Positions 9,141 through 17,433 of a DNA stretch of 64,000 nt are shown piece by piece. Under the pieces are notes generated by a model that saw only the letters and a program-made list of their open reading frames with translations, was not told the origin of the DNA and searched no databases. The stretch covers positions 1 through 64,000 of the forward strand of contig CAXYYO010000005.1 in the NCBI GenBank assembly GCA_964293305.1, given 5' to 3'. The DNA comes from CALAGJ01 sp964293305. Its GTDB lineage: Bacteria > Bacteroidota > Bacteroidia > Chitinophagales > Chitinophagaceae. Position numbers and translations under genes: made by a program. Within the stretch, counting starts at the first letter, position 1. Every line of letters begins with the position of its first letter.

Positions 9141-9417
9141 TTAGAACAAAACTTCTTCCAAATTTCCTACTTTTTTTAGCTGTAAAACGAGCCATAATAA
9201 ATGGCTTACCTTTTTTATATCTGCTAAATTATGGTGCGTATTGTACGTTTTGCCATTGATGGCATCTGAAACCTTATATTCAAATATTCATTTCTATTCC
9301 ACAATATTTCTCAATTGGTCTTATACTTCTTTTGCCAAAAGCTGCTAAATCTTCAGTGCCCCACGAGTGTACGCATTAGAAACTTTGGTCTTTCTACTCT
9401 TGGCTTAGGGCAGCATG
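9141..9417. other. Intergenic stretch with possible gene fossil
   Basis: No intact gene. On the minus strand roughly 9284-9380 reads about 30 codons without a stop (VHSWGTEDLAAFGKRSIRP and onward to EKYCGIEMN) before TGA, and protein-like sequence appears again further downstream, interrupted by stops. This could be a decayed gene but the stretch is too short to identify. Confidence 0.25.
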
Positions 9418-9798
9418 TCAATGAATTTTTGTTGGCTTTTTATTTTCGTCAATGGCAACGAAAGTAAATTCTCCACTTACTGCTTTTTGTCTGTAGTCAG
9501 AGTACATCTGCTCAACAAAAATGTCAACCCTTATTTTTAAACTTGTGTTACCAGTGTAGGATACTTTGCCTACTAATTCTATTATAGTACCTGCCGGTAT
9601 TGGAATTTTAAAGTCTATTCTATCACTACTAACAGTTACCATTCTTTGCCTGCTATAACGGGTAGCGGTTATAAAAGCAACCTCATCCATTAAATGCATT
9701 GCAGTACCACCAAACAAAGTGTCGTAATGATTAGTACTATCAGGAAATACCGCTTTAAATATCCTTGTGGTTGATTTTTCTATTTTTTCTTCATTCAT
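9418..9798 (-). CDS. Acyl-CoA thioesterase, hotdog fold (YciA/BFIT type)
   Basis: A 126-residue single hotdog domain that hydrolyses acyl-CoA esters. The signature DTLFGGTAMHLMDEVAFITATRYS contains the conserved Asn/Asp-xx-GxxxGG-like region and active-site Asp39. VSSDRIDFKIPIPAGTIIEL is the central helix-strand pair, and the tail FTFVAIDENKKPTKI is typical of this branch. The stop of the PAS gene lies three bases before its start, so the two genes are probably cotranscribed. The preferred chain length is not readable. Confidence 0.85.
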   Translation of the reverse strand: MNEEKIEKSTTRIFKAVFPDSTNHYDTLFGGTAMHLMDEVAFITATRYSRQRMVTVSSDRIDFKIPIPAGTIIELVGKVSYTGNTSLKIRVDIFVEQMYSDYRQKAVSGEFTFVAIDENKKPTKIH

Positions 9799-9801
9799 TA
9801 T

Positions 9802-10263
9802 CTATGCTGCATTTTCAATGGCAACGAAATTTACTAATTGGTTTTGCTTGTTAAACATTGGATAACCTTCAATATGGCATTTGTAAATACTACCATCTTT
9901 TTTGTAGTTAGTAATGATTGTTTCAAAAGAAATTTGCTTATCGATGGCCGATCTTATTATAGCCATTTTTGAAATTTCTGTTTTATTGCCTTGAAACATT
10001 TTAGGGCTTTTGCCCACTACTTCAAATTTTTTGTACCCATTCATAGCAAATATATTTTCAGTTGCATGAATGATATTAAGATTAGTATCTGTTATAAGAA
10101 TGACTTTGTTTTCCCAAACCAAAGTATTGTCAAGTGAAAAGAGTGGCTCGTGCCATTTTTGGGTTTTCATTATTTGCTGCATTGCCATAATATCTTCAGA
10201 CAATTGCATTCTTAGGTGCAACCCTTCTAAACAGATATCCCAACATAAAAGTGGATGTGCCAT
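9802..10263 (-). CDS. Single PAS-domain protein, LOV-like but without the flavin cysteine
   Basis: A 153-residue protein with a helical N-terminus (1-50) and one PAS domain (about 52-150): ILITDTNLNIIHATENIFAMNGY, then VVGKSPKMFQG, then a helix and sheets ending YPMFNKQNQLVNFVAIE. The VVGKSPKMFQG segment lines up with the GxNCRFLQ motif of LOV photoreceptors, but the adduct-forming Cys is Pro87 and the preceding Asn is Ser86, so classical LOV photochemistry is not expected. No output domain is attached. It is probably cotranscribed with the downstream thioesterase. Ligand and partner are unknown. An internal ATG at residue 19 or 26 is also possible as start. Confidence 0.75.
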   Translation of the reverse strand: MAHPLLCWDICLEGLHLRMQLSEDIMAMQQIMKTQKWHEPLFSLDNTLVWENKVILITDTNLNIIHATENIFAMNGYKKFEVVGKSPKMFQGNKTEISKMAIIRSAIDKQISFETIITNYKKDGSIYKCHIEGYPMFNKQNQLVNFVAIENAA

Positions 10264-10309
10264 TGTTATATTTTAAGGTATAAAAAATAAATTTCATAAA
10301 AATAATAAA

Positions 10310-10816
10310 TCAATAACCACTTTGTTCATTTTGTTTAACCATCACCTTTTTCATTCTTGAAAAAGGATAACCATTGCAGCCTTTGCGTGGATTTGCAGTG
10401 TCTGCAGCTATCGTATTAATTGCCTCCTGCGCTGTTGTTGATTTATATGCGGTAAAACAGTAACCCCATTGCCAGGATTCCATGTTATTAAAATACATGA
10501 TGTCTATCCGTGTATATAACCCTGCGTCAGAAGGATTTGCATCATCATTTTTTGCAATAAAATAATTTCCCTTTTTACTATAGTGTAAGAGCTGGTATTT
10601 AGATTTTGCCCCATGCATCCATATTTTTGAGGTAATTGTATAGCTGCTGCCATAATCATCCATAAAGTTTCCCAATAGCACAGACGGAATTTGTGTTAAT
10701 GATTGACGGTTGATTTTAGCTGTTGTACCACAGCCTAAAAATAATAACCAATATGCGATTATAAATGTTGCAATTTTCACTTTGCTGTTTTTATTTATGA
10801 ACCACAGCTTATGCAA
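10310..10816 (-). CDS. Putative lipoprotein downstream of nrdA
   Basis: 168 residues beginning with a basic, then hydrophobic segment and a lipobox-like LFLGC (Cys29), so probably membrane-anchored on the periplasmic side. The mature part has no motif I recognise; it is mixed alpha/beta with several Tyr and Trp (MESWQWGYCFTAYKS) and two further cysteines. The reading frame overlaps the last 22 bases of nrdA, so it probably rides on the nrdBA transcript. A link to nucleotide metabolism is not evident. Confidence 0.65.
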   Translation of the reverse strand: MHKLWFINKNSKVKIATFIIAYWLLFLGCGTTAKINRQSLTQIPSVLLGNFMDDYGSSYTITSKIWMHGAKSKYQLLHYSKKGNYFIAKNDDANPSDAGLYTRIDIMYFNNMESWQWGYCFTAYKSTTAQEAINTIAADTANPRKGCNGYPFSRMKKVMVKQNEQSGY

Positions 10817-13191
10817 CCATCCTGCATACTACATGTGGGTCCATCAGTTTGAGTTGGCTCTATATCGTTATTAATTTGTGATTGATTTAATATTTCTGTT
10901 GATGGAATTACAGGTATTACTTCATTATTACCTTGCTTCTCAACAGTGAATTGAACAGCTTGAGTTGCAGCCTGTGTGCGCAAATAATACATACCTGTTT
11001 TTAATCCTTTCTTCCAAGCATGAAAATGCATGGATGTAAGTTTGGAAGTATTTGGATTATCAACAAACAAATTCAATGATTGTGATTGGCAGATATATGC
11101 CCCCCTGTCGGCAGCCATGTCAATAATATTACGCTGCTTTATTTCCCAAACCGTTTTGTATAGTTCTTTTATAACGGCTGGTATTTCTTCAATATTTTGG
11201 ATGGAACCATTTGCTGCAATTATTTTATTTTTCATGCTGTTATTCCATAAGCCCAAATTCACCAAATCCTTTAGAAGATGTTTGTTTACAATAATGAATT
11301 CACCACTTAAAACCCTTCTTGTGTATATGTTTGATGTGTAGGGTTCAAAGCATTCGTTGTTACCAAATATCTGCGATGTGGATGCCGTAGGCATGGGCGC
11401 AAGTAATAATGAGTTTCTTACACCAAATTGTTTTACTTCTTCTTTTAATGTAGCCCAATCCCAACGGTCGGTGGGTGTTACTCCCCACATATCAAATTGA
11501 AAGATACCTTTTGAAACTGGGGAGCCTGCAAAAGTTTCATAAGCCCCTTGTTCCTTTGCCAGATCTTTACTGGCTGTCATAGCAGCAAAATACATGGTTT
11601 CAAAAATATTTTTATTCAACATTTTTGCCAGTTCACATTCAAAAGGCAAGCGTAATAAAATAAATACATCTGCCAAACCCTGTACGCCCAAGCCAATGGG
11701 GCGGTGCTTCATATTGGATGTTTTTGCCTCTTCTATTGGGTAATAATTATTATCAATTATTTTATTTAGGTTTTTGGTAACCTGATAAGTTACATCATAA
11801 AGTTTTTGCTGGTCAAACCTTCCATCAATCACAAATCTTGGCAAAGCCAGTGAAGCCAGATTACAAACAGCCACTTCATCTGGACTGGTGTATTCCATTA
11901 TTTCTGTACAGAGGTTGCTGCTTTTTATTGTTCCTAAATTCTGTTGATTGCTTTTGCCATTGGCAGCATCTTTATACAACATGTATGGTGTGCCTGTTTC
12001 AATTTGCGACTGCAAAATGGCAAACCATAAATCCTGTGCTTTTACTGTTTTTCTTGCTTTACCCTCGACTTCATATTTTTCATAGAGTGTTTCAAACGCT
12101 TCTCCCCAGCATTCGCTTAATCCCGGTGCTTCATTGGGACAAAACAAACTCCACTGTCCGTTTGCTTCCACCCGCTTCATAAACAAATCGCAAATCCATA
12201 GGGCAAAAAACAAGTCTCTTGCCCTCATCTCTTCTTTGCCATGATTTTTTCTTAAATCCAAAAACTCAAATACATCGGCGTGCCAGGGTTCTAAATAAAT
12301 GGCAAATGCACCTTTGCGTTTGCCCCCGCCTTGGTCTACATAGCGGGCAGTATCATTAAAAACTCGAAGCATGGGAATAATGCCATTGCTTGTTCCGTTT
12401 GTACCTCCAATGTAACTTCCTGTAGCCCTGACGTTGTGAATGGCTAAACCAATGCCACCAGCACTTTGAGAAATTTTTGCTGTTTGTTTCAGTGTGTCAT
12501 AAATGCCATCAATGCTATCTTCCTTCATTGTTAAAAGAAAACAAGAACTCATTTGCGGTTTGGGGCTACCTGCATTAAATAAGGTAGGTGTGGCATGTGT
12601 CATCCATCGTTCACTCATCAGGTGATATGTGGCAATGGCACTTTCAATATCTTCTTTGTGTATCCCAATGGCTACCCTCATATAGAGGTGTTGCGGACGC
12701 TCAGCAATTTTGCCATCAACTTTTAGGAGGTATGATTTTTCTAAAGTTTTGAACCCGAAATAATCAAAACCAAAATCCCGGTCGTAAATAATGGTACTGT
12801 CCAGCAACTCTGCATGTTCTTCAATAATCTGCATTACATCATCAGCAATAAGGGGTAATTTTTTTCCTGTTGCTGCATCTATATAATTGTAAAGCCTTCG
12901 CATGGTATCCGAAAAACTTTTAACTGTGTTCTTATGCAAATTGCTTACTGCAATTCTTGATGCAAGAATGGCATAATCAGGATGAGTGATGGTGAGTGAG
13001 GCTGCTGTTTCTGCGGCTAGATTGTCCAATTCTGTAGTAGGCACACCTGCATAAATGCCCTCAATGGTTTTTTTGGCAACATCAATTACATTTACCATTG
13101 GGCTTAAACTGTAACTCAGTTTTTCAATCCGTGCAGTTACTTTATCAAATTTTATAGACTCCTGTTTACCGTTTCTTTTTATTACAAACAT
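10795..13191 (-). CDS. nrdA: Ribonucleoside-diphosphate reductase alpha subunit (class Ia)
   Basis: Catalytic subunit that reduces ribonucleoside diphosphates to deoxy forms. 798 residues: N-terminal ATP-cone (1-90, FVIKRNGKQESIKFDKV), then the ten-stranded barrel with the substrate-site Cys in SSCFLLTMKE, the thiyl-radical Cys in the N-x-C-T-E motif (SNLCTEIMEY), its partner in EVAVCNLASLAL, the dATP/TTP-responsive region, and PMPTASTSQIFGNNECFEPYTSNIY. The C-terminal tail CSMQDGCISCGS supplies the shuttle cysteine pair. It follows nrdB after 32 bases and lies under the same cobalamin riboswitch. The ATP-cone implies overall activity control by ATP/dATP. Confidence 0.95.
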   Translation of the reverse strand: MFVIKRNGKQESIKFDKVTARIEKLSYSLSPMVNVIDVAKKTIEGIYAGVPTTELDNLAAETAASLTITHPDYAILASRIAVSNLHKNTVKSFSDTMRRLYNYIDAATGKKLPLIADDVMQIIEEHAELLDSTIIYDRDFGFDYFGFKTLEKSYLLKVDGKIAERPQHLYMRVAIGIHKEDIESAIATYHLMSERWMTHATPTLFNAGSPKPQMSSCFLLTMKEDSIDGIYDTLKQTAKISQSAGGIGLAIHNVRATGSYIGGTNGTSNGIIPMLRVFNDTARYVDQGGGKRKGAFAIYLEPWHADVFEFLDLRKNHGKEEMRARDLFFALWICDLFMKRVEANGQWSLFCPNEAPGLSECWGEAFETLYEKYEVEGKARKTVKAQDLWFAILQSQIETGTPYMLYKDAANGKSNQQNLGTIKSSNLCTEIMEYTSPDEVAVCNLASLALPRFVIDGRFDQQKLYDVTYQVTKNLNKIIDNNYYPIEEAKTSNMKHRPIGLGVQGLADVFILLRLPFECELAKMLNKNIFETMYFAAMTASKDLAKEQGAYETFAGSPVSKGIFQFDMWGVTPTDRWDWATLKEEVKQFGVRNSLLLAPMPTASTSQIFGNNECFEPYTSNIYTRRVLSGEFIIVNKHLLKDLVNLGLWNNSMKNKIIAANGSIQNIEEIPAVIKELYKTVWEIKQRNIIDMAADRGAYICQSQSLNLFVDNPNTSKLTSMHFHAWKKGLKTGMYYLRTQAATQAVQFTVEKQGNNEVIPVIPSTEILNQSQINNDIEPTQTDGPTCSMQDGCISCGS

Positions 13192-13223
13192 TTTGATTGA
13201 ATTTATATGTGTGGTTATTAATA

Positions 13224-14195
13224 TTAAAAATCATCATCTATGGAAAATACCTGCGATTCTTTATTTCCCATTACCCCGGCTTTTTGATAATCACCTACTC
13301 TTTTTTCAAAGAAATTGGTTTTGCCTTGGAGTGAAATCATCTCCATAAAATCAAATGGATTAGTAGCGTTATAAACTTTGGCACAACCCAATTCGCTAAG
13401 CCAACGATCTGCTACAAATTCAATGTATTGCTGCATCAATTTTGCATTCATGCCAATTAAATCAACAGGTAATGCTTCTGTGATAAATTCTTTTTCTATG
13501 GTTACTGCATCAGTTATAATATCCTGCACTTGCTTTTCAGTCAATTTGGTATTAAGCATACTGTACAGTAAACAGGCAAACTCACAATGCAGCCCTTCAT
13601 CTCGGCTTATTAATTCATTGCTAAAGGTAAGGCCCGGCATTAGTCCTCTTTTTTTCATCCAGAAAATAGAACAGAAGCTACCACTGAAAAATATTCCCTC
13701 CACTGCTGCAAATGCCACAAGCCTTTCTGCAAAATTTCCATTGTCTATCCAACGCAAAGCCCACTCCGCTTTTTTCTTTACTGCAGGTACAGTATCAATA
13801 GCATGAAACAATTTATGTTTTTCTTGTGGATCTTTGATGTAAGTATCAATGAGCAAGGCATAGGTTTCGCTGTGTATGTTTTCCATCATTATTTGAAAAC
13901 CATAAAAGCATCTTGCTTCCGGCAGCTGCACTTCACTCATGAAGTTTACGGCAAGATTTTCATTTACGATACCATCACTGGCCGCAAAAAAGGCGAGTAC
14001 ATGGCTAATGAAATGGCGTTCGCCATTGTTTAAATTTTCCCAGTCTTTAAGGTCGCTGCTCAAGTCTATTTCTTCAGCAGTCCAAAAACTGGCTTCGTGA
14101 CGTTTGTATTGTTCCCAAATTTTTGGATAATTTATTGGAAGAATGACAAAGCGGTCTTTATTTTCTTGCAAAAGAATTTCATTAGTATGTTCCAT
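13224..14195 (-). CDS. nrdB: Ribonucleoside-diphosphate reductase beta subunit (class Ia)
   Basis: Radical-generating di-iron subunit partnering NrdA. 323 residues with the ferritin-like ligand set visible: Asp74 (AASDGIV), Glu105 and His108 (MMENIHSE), Glu166 (AAVEGIFFSG), Glu200 and His203 (SRDEGLHCE), plus Tyr112 (SETYALL) at the position of the stable tyrosyl radical, so it is an iron-tyrosyl class Ia type rather than class Ic. The C-terminal tail (VFSIDDDF) is the usual NrdA-docking peptide. It is the first gene after the cobalamin riboswitch, with a leader of about 130 bases between aptamer and start. Confidence 0.95.
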   Translation of the reverse strand: MEHTNEILLQENKDRFVILPINYPKIWEQYKRHEASFWTAEEIDLSSDLKDWENLNNGERHFISHVLAFFAASDGIVNENLAVNFMSEVQLPEARCFYGFQIMMENIHSETYALLIDTYIKDPQEKHKLFHAIDTVPAVKKKAEWALRWIDNGNFAERLVAFAAVEGIFFSGSFCSIFWMKKRGLMPGLTFSNELISRDEGLHCEFACLLYSMLNTKLTEKQVQDIITDAVTIEKEFITEALPVDLIGMNAKLMQQYIEFVADRWLSELGCAKVYNATNPFDFMEMISLQGKTNFFEKRVGDYQKAGVMGNKESQVFSIDDDF

Positions 14196-14326
14196 AATAA
14201 ATAATTATTTTTAAAAATTACACTTAGGGAAGAGGTATAGTGCTGAAAGAATGAGCAGCATAGAGCCGCGTAAACTATCAGTATCATGCCTTTCACCCGA
14301 AAGCTTAGTTACTAAATTTTGATTTT

Positions 14327-14470
14327 GGCAGGTCTTCTGACTTGCTCTATTGTCTAACGCCTTCCCGTCCATTTTGACAGTGGCATGAGGATTAAACAAC
14401 TTTGATAGAGCTTACAGCTACGGGGATAGTTCCTGATTTTAACAGGATTCCCTTTTAATGAAATTCGCAT
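14327..14470 (-). promoter_or_regulatory. Cobalamin (adenosylcobalamin) riboswitch controlling nrdBA
   Basis: Read on the minus strand, the order of conserved blocks is that of the B12 riboswitch: AAAAGGGAATCC, GTTAAAATCAGGAACT, CCCCGTAGCTGTAA, then ATGCCACTG, GGACGGGAAGGCG, and the terminal B12 box AGCAAGTCAGAAGACCTGCC at 14346-14327. AGCTCTAT and ATAGAGC form an internal stem. The nrdB ATG follows about 130 bases later; no hairpin with a T tract was seen between, so control of translation is more likely than termination. B12 riboswitches before class I reductases are known from other bacteria, where B12 shuts off the B12-independent enzyme in favour of class II. Confidence 0.92.
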
Positions 14471-14631
14471 TTTGCGGATTGTCAACCAAAACTGAATGTA
14501 AAGTAATAACCTTCCATTAAAATTAGCCTAGGTTCTTATGCACTTTGTGTTGAAAACTATTATAGGTGAAAACTATTGGATATTGTAAAACATAATGGTT
14601 TGCTGGTGGAAGTTATTTTGCGCATGTTAAA

Positions 14632-14801
14632 CCAGATCATACATAAATTTTACTACAAAGTTGAAACGTTGCATACATACGCATTTGACAACAATTGTTG
14701 ACTTTTAAATGATTTATTATCTCATTCTATAAAAATTAAGCGCTAATTTTTGTCTATATTGCTTTTCAAGTTTTCATTGTAAAGTAAACTACATGATCTG
14801 G
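14632..14801 (+). repeat. MITE-like intergenic element, family A copy 2
   Basis: Best-preserved ends of the family: CCAGATCAT at 14632-14640 and its perfect inverted partner ATGATCTGG at 14793-14801, giving a 170-base unit. It contains GCATTTGACAACAATTGTTG with the perfect 12-base palindrome at 14689-14700, and the right-hand block TGTCTATATTGCTTTTCAAG. It sits between the divergent nrdB leader and psd, about 120 bases before the psd promoter. No open frame. Confidence 0.8.
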
Positions 14802-14919
14802 ACGTATTAAAAAAGCGGACATACATATTTCAAATTTATTACGTACCTCATTTAATGTATGTAATAAAGGGTCCTATAAGCATCGGTAATATATCATTGT
14901 GTCATTATAATCTTGCATA

Positions 14920-14927
14920 TATATTTG
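14920..14927 (+). promoter_or_regulatory. -7 promoter box of psd
   Basis: TATATTTG, an exact TAnnTTTG match, 16 bases before the psd ATG. ATTGTG at about 14897 lies near the expected -33 position. Confidence 0.5.
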
Positions 14928-14943
14928 CCAACTATTAAAGGCA

Positions 14944-15600
14944 ATGATAATTCACAAAGAAGGCTACAAAACCATTGGAATAGCAGCAATAGTTTGGCTG
15001 TCAATAAATGTATTTTCTCTCTATCTTATTGGTAGTTTTTATATTTGGCCACCAATCGTTATCCTAATTATTACAACCTTTTTATTTTTATTTATCATTT
15101 CATTTTTTAGAGTGCCAAATCGGGTGTTAAACAAAACAGCTGAAAGCATTGTATGTCCCGCAGATGGTAAAGTGGTGGTAATAGAAGAAATTATAGATCA
15201 TGAATATTTTCATGATAAAAGACTCCAAATTAGTATCTTCATGAGCCCTGCCAATGTACACTTGAATCGTTATCCAATGGATGGAAAAATTTTATATTCT
15301 CAATATCATCATGGTAAATATTTAGTAGCCTGGCACCCAAAATCATCCACTGAAAATGAGCGTCACAGTATTGTTATAGAAAATGAAAAAGGAAAAATAC
15401 TGGTTAAACAAATTGCTGGTGCAGTAGCAAGAAGGATTTGCAACTACGCAAAAGAGGACACTACTATCAATCAAGGTGATGAATTAGGTTTTATAAAATT
15501 TGGAAGTAGAGTAGATATATTGTTGCCGCCTCATACAAAACCATTAGTGGCATTAAATGACAAAGTAAAGTGCGGAGTAACTCCACTAGCAATTCTCTGA
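14944..15600 (+). CDS. psd: Phosphatidylserine decarboxylase proenzyme
   Basis: Makes phosphatidylethanolamine from phosphatidylserine at the inner membrane. 218 residues, the short (Archaea/Bacteroidota-type) form. Two transmembrane helices lie at about 9-55, then the catalytic domain with VCPADGKVVVIEE, FMSPANVHLNRYPMDGKI and the autocleavage site KFGSRVD, where the Ser of Gly-Ser becomes the pyruvoyl cofactor. The start is the ATG after a TATATTTG promoter. The next gene starts 280 bases downstream, so it appears monocistronic. No pssA is adjacent. Confidence 0.92.
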   Translation: MIIHKEGYKTIGIAAIVWLSINVFSLYLIGSFYIWPPIVILIITTFLFLFIISFFRVPNRVLNKTAESIVCPADGKVVVIEEIIDHEYFHDKRLQISIFMSPANVHLNRYPMDGKILYSQYHHGKYLVAWHPKSSTENERHSIVIENEKGKILVKQIAGAVARRICNYAKEDTTINQGDELGFIKFGSRVDILLPPHTKPLVALNDKVKCGVTPLAIL

Positions 15601-15742
15601 TTTATTTAAATAGATAATTGTAAGAAATGGGAATAGTGCATTATTCCGTCAGGAAATATTAAAATTTATACTTTTAATATTTGTTTTTTTGAATTTTCGT
15701 TTAAATCAATTACTCAGATATCAGTAGTTATATTGGGAGTAT

Positions 15743-15822
15743 GCACCTGCAGGCTGTCTTTGCACTACTAAACTTTGTTGTGTTCCGGGCTTTTCTTTTC
15801 AAATGAAGCAAAGAGAAAAATC
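15743..15822 (+). repeat. Short intergenic repeat, family B copy 2
   Basis: GCACCTGCAGG at the left and GGGCTTTTCTTTTCAAATG followed by AAGCAAAGAGAAA at the right match copy 1 at 61-153 in order and spacing. It lies between psd and the sulfatase-like gene. No coding potential; meaning unknown. Confidence 0.45.
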
Positions 15823-15880
15823 ATTTGAACTTAAAAATATCTAATCCCAATATTTTGTAATTTTACAAAAAATAATTTAC

Positions 15881-17245
15881 ATGAAACTACAACACCAATC
15901 AAAAAACAACCGATTCATTTTATGCTGTATTTTTCTGACTACTTTCATCTCCTGTAGCAAAACCAATGAAATAGTAGAAAAAAATGAGGACCAAAAAAAC
16001 ATCAGTTTAAGGTCATCAAAGCCAAACATTATTTTATTCATGGCGGATGATGTAGGCTATGATGTACCTGAATTTACTGGAGGAAAATCTTATAATACAC
16101 CTTCATTGAATTTTATGGCAGCCAATGGCATGCAGTTTACCCAGTGTTTTTCGCATCCGGATGGCTTTCCATCAAGGCTTGCCCATCTCACAGGAAAGTA
16201 TAATTTCAGAAATTATAAATCATGGGGACAGTTACCAAAGGATGAACTTACAGTTGCTAACATGCTGAAGGATAATGGCTACAAAAATTGCTTTGTAGGC
16301 AAGTGGCAGAATAACGGTGGAGATGAGCGCATTCTCAGCGCAGGATTTGAAAAATATCAGGTTTTTTTACCCTTTAGTGGAGACCAGCGTATCAGGAGAT
16401 ACAAAAGTCCACTTATTTATCAAGATGGAGACTTTTTACCCGATAGTGTTACATACAATCGCTATTCAGAAGATATGTTTTTTGAATATGCCAGTAATTT
16501 TATTGACGATAATAAAAACAATCCATTCTATCTTCAATATTCTTTTAACCTAATTGCCCAGCCCTATGTACCAAGTCCAGATCATCCAGATTATGCAAAT
16601 TGGAATCCTGATAATGATAGAACTGCACAGGATACTGGTTATGTAAAAAGCATGGTGGAATATATGGATAAAATCATTGGCAAAATGATACAGAAAGTTA
16701 AAGACGAAGGACTGCTTTCAAATACTCTAATTTTATTTATTGCTGATAATGCCACACAGGAGTTAATCTATTCCAAATGGAGGAATCAAATTATTCAAGG
16801 TACAAAAACGCAAACTTCCAGACCTGGTGTTACTACGCCATTAGTAGCATACTGGCCTGGTACAATTGCTCCAAAAGTTACGAATAATGAGTTAATAGAT
16901 TATACAGATTTCTTTAAAACTTTTGCTGATGCAGCAGGTGTATCAGATCTATCGGCTTACGGTATTCAGGATGGGGTTAGCTTTTATGATGACTTAACTA
17001 AAACTAAAGGACCAGATAGGGATTGGGTATTTTGTTATTGGAAAAATAGTGAGGCCAAACCCGAAATTAGATTCATTAACAATAATGAGTATAAGCTATA
17101 TGATGAAAACAATCAAGATAAAAACTTTTTTAATACCAGATCAGATATTTGGGAGCTTAATCCTATACCAGATGCTTCTATGACAGCAGAGCAACGTGTT
17201 ATTAAGAATAGTTTGCAAGTACAGTTAGATTTATTACAAGATTAA
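15881..17245 (+). CDS. Sulfatase-family lipoprotein lacking the formylglycine residue
   Basis: 454 residues with lipobox FISC (Cys25) and an alkaline-phosphatase/sulfatase fold. The metal-site start IILFMADDVGYD (Asp56, Asp57), the N-terminal helix SFPSRLAHLTGKY-type region and the later FIADNA motif are present. However, the C/S-x-P-S-R signature reads Gly95-Phe-Pro-Ser-Arg99, so the residue that becomes formylglycine is glycine, and the GKWH motif is GKWQ (Gln143). Normal sulfate-ester hydrolysis is therefore unlikely from family knowledge. It may be a binding protein or have altered chemistry. The frame is intact, which argues against simple decay. No anaerobic sulfatase-maturase gene is adjacent. 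A strong terminator follows. Confidence 0.8.
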   Translation: MKLQHQSKNNRFILCCIFLTTFISCSKTNEIVEKNEDQKNISLRSSKPNIILFMADDVGYDVPEFTGGKSYNTPSLNFMAANGMQFTQCFSHPDGFPSRLAHLTGKYNFRNYKSWGQLPKDELTVANMLKDNGYKNCFVGKWQNNGGDERILSAGFEKYQVFLPFSGDQRIRRYKSPLIYQDGDFLPDSVTYNRYSEDMFFEYASNFIDDNKNNPFYLQYSFNLIAQPYVPSPDHPDYANWNPDNDRTAQDTGYVKSMVEYMDKIIGKMIQKVKDEGLLSNTLILFIADNATQELIYSKWRNQIIQGTKTQTSRPGVTTPLVAYWPGTIAPKVTNNELIDYTDFFKTFADAAGVSDLSAYGIQDGVSFYDDLTKTKGPDRDWVFCYWKNSEAKPEIRFINNNEYKLYDENNQDKNFFNTRSDIWELNPIPDASMTAEQRVIKNSLQVQLDLLQD

Positions 17246-17314
17246 TTTCAACATCATTTCTGTAAAGTTGCTTTACAATCTTTATACTTTATAGAAAAAG
17301 AAAGTATGTTTTAT

Positions 17315-17350
17315 AAAACCCTTCGTTAATTCTATTAGCGAAGGGTTTTT
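17315..17350 (+). terminator. Rho-independent terminator after the sulfatase-like gene
   Basis: AAAACCCTTCG (17315-17325) pairs perfectly with CGAAGGGTTTT (17339-17349), and the stem extends through T-G, TAAT/ATTA to a TCT loop. It ends in TTTTT, and the AAAA on the left may let it work in both directions. Confidence 0.88.
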
Positions 17351-17433
17351 AATTGGATTAAACATTAACTTATTAACAAAACTACTTTGCCCTTAATTTC
17401 GCCAACTTTAAATCAAGTGAACAAGAGGAATAT

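Noticed and set aside
14211..14399. A 62-codon open frame on the minus strand before nrdB
   Set aside because: It overlaps the cobalamin riboswitch aptamer and its leader; the conserved RNA explains the sequence and the translation is not protein-like.
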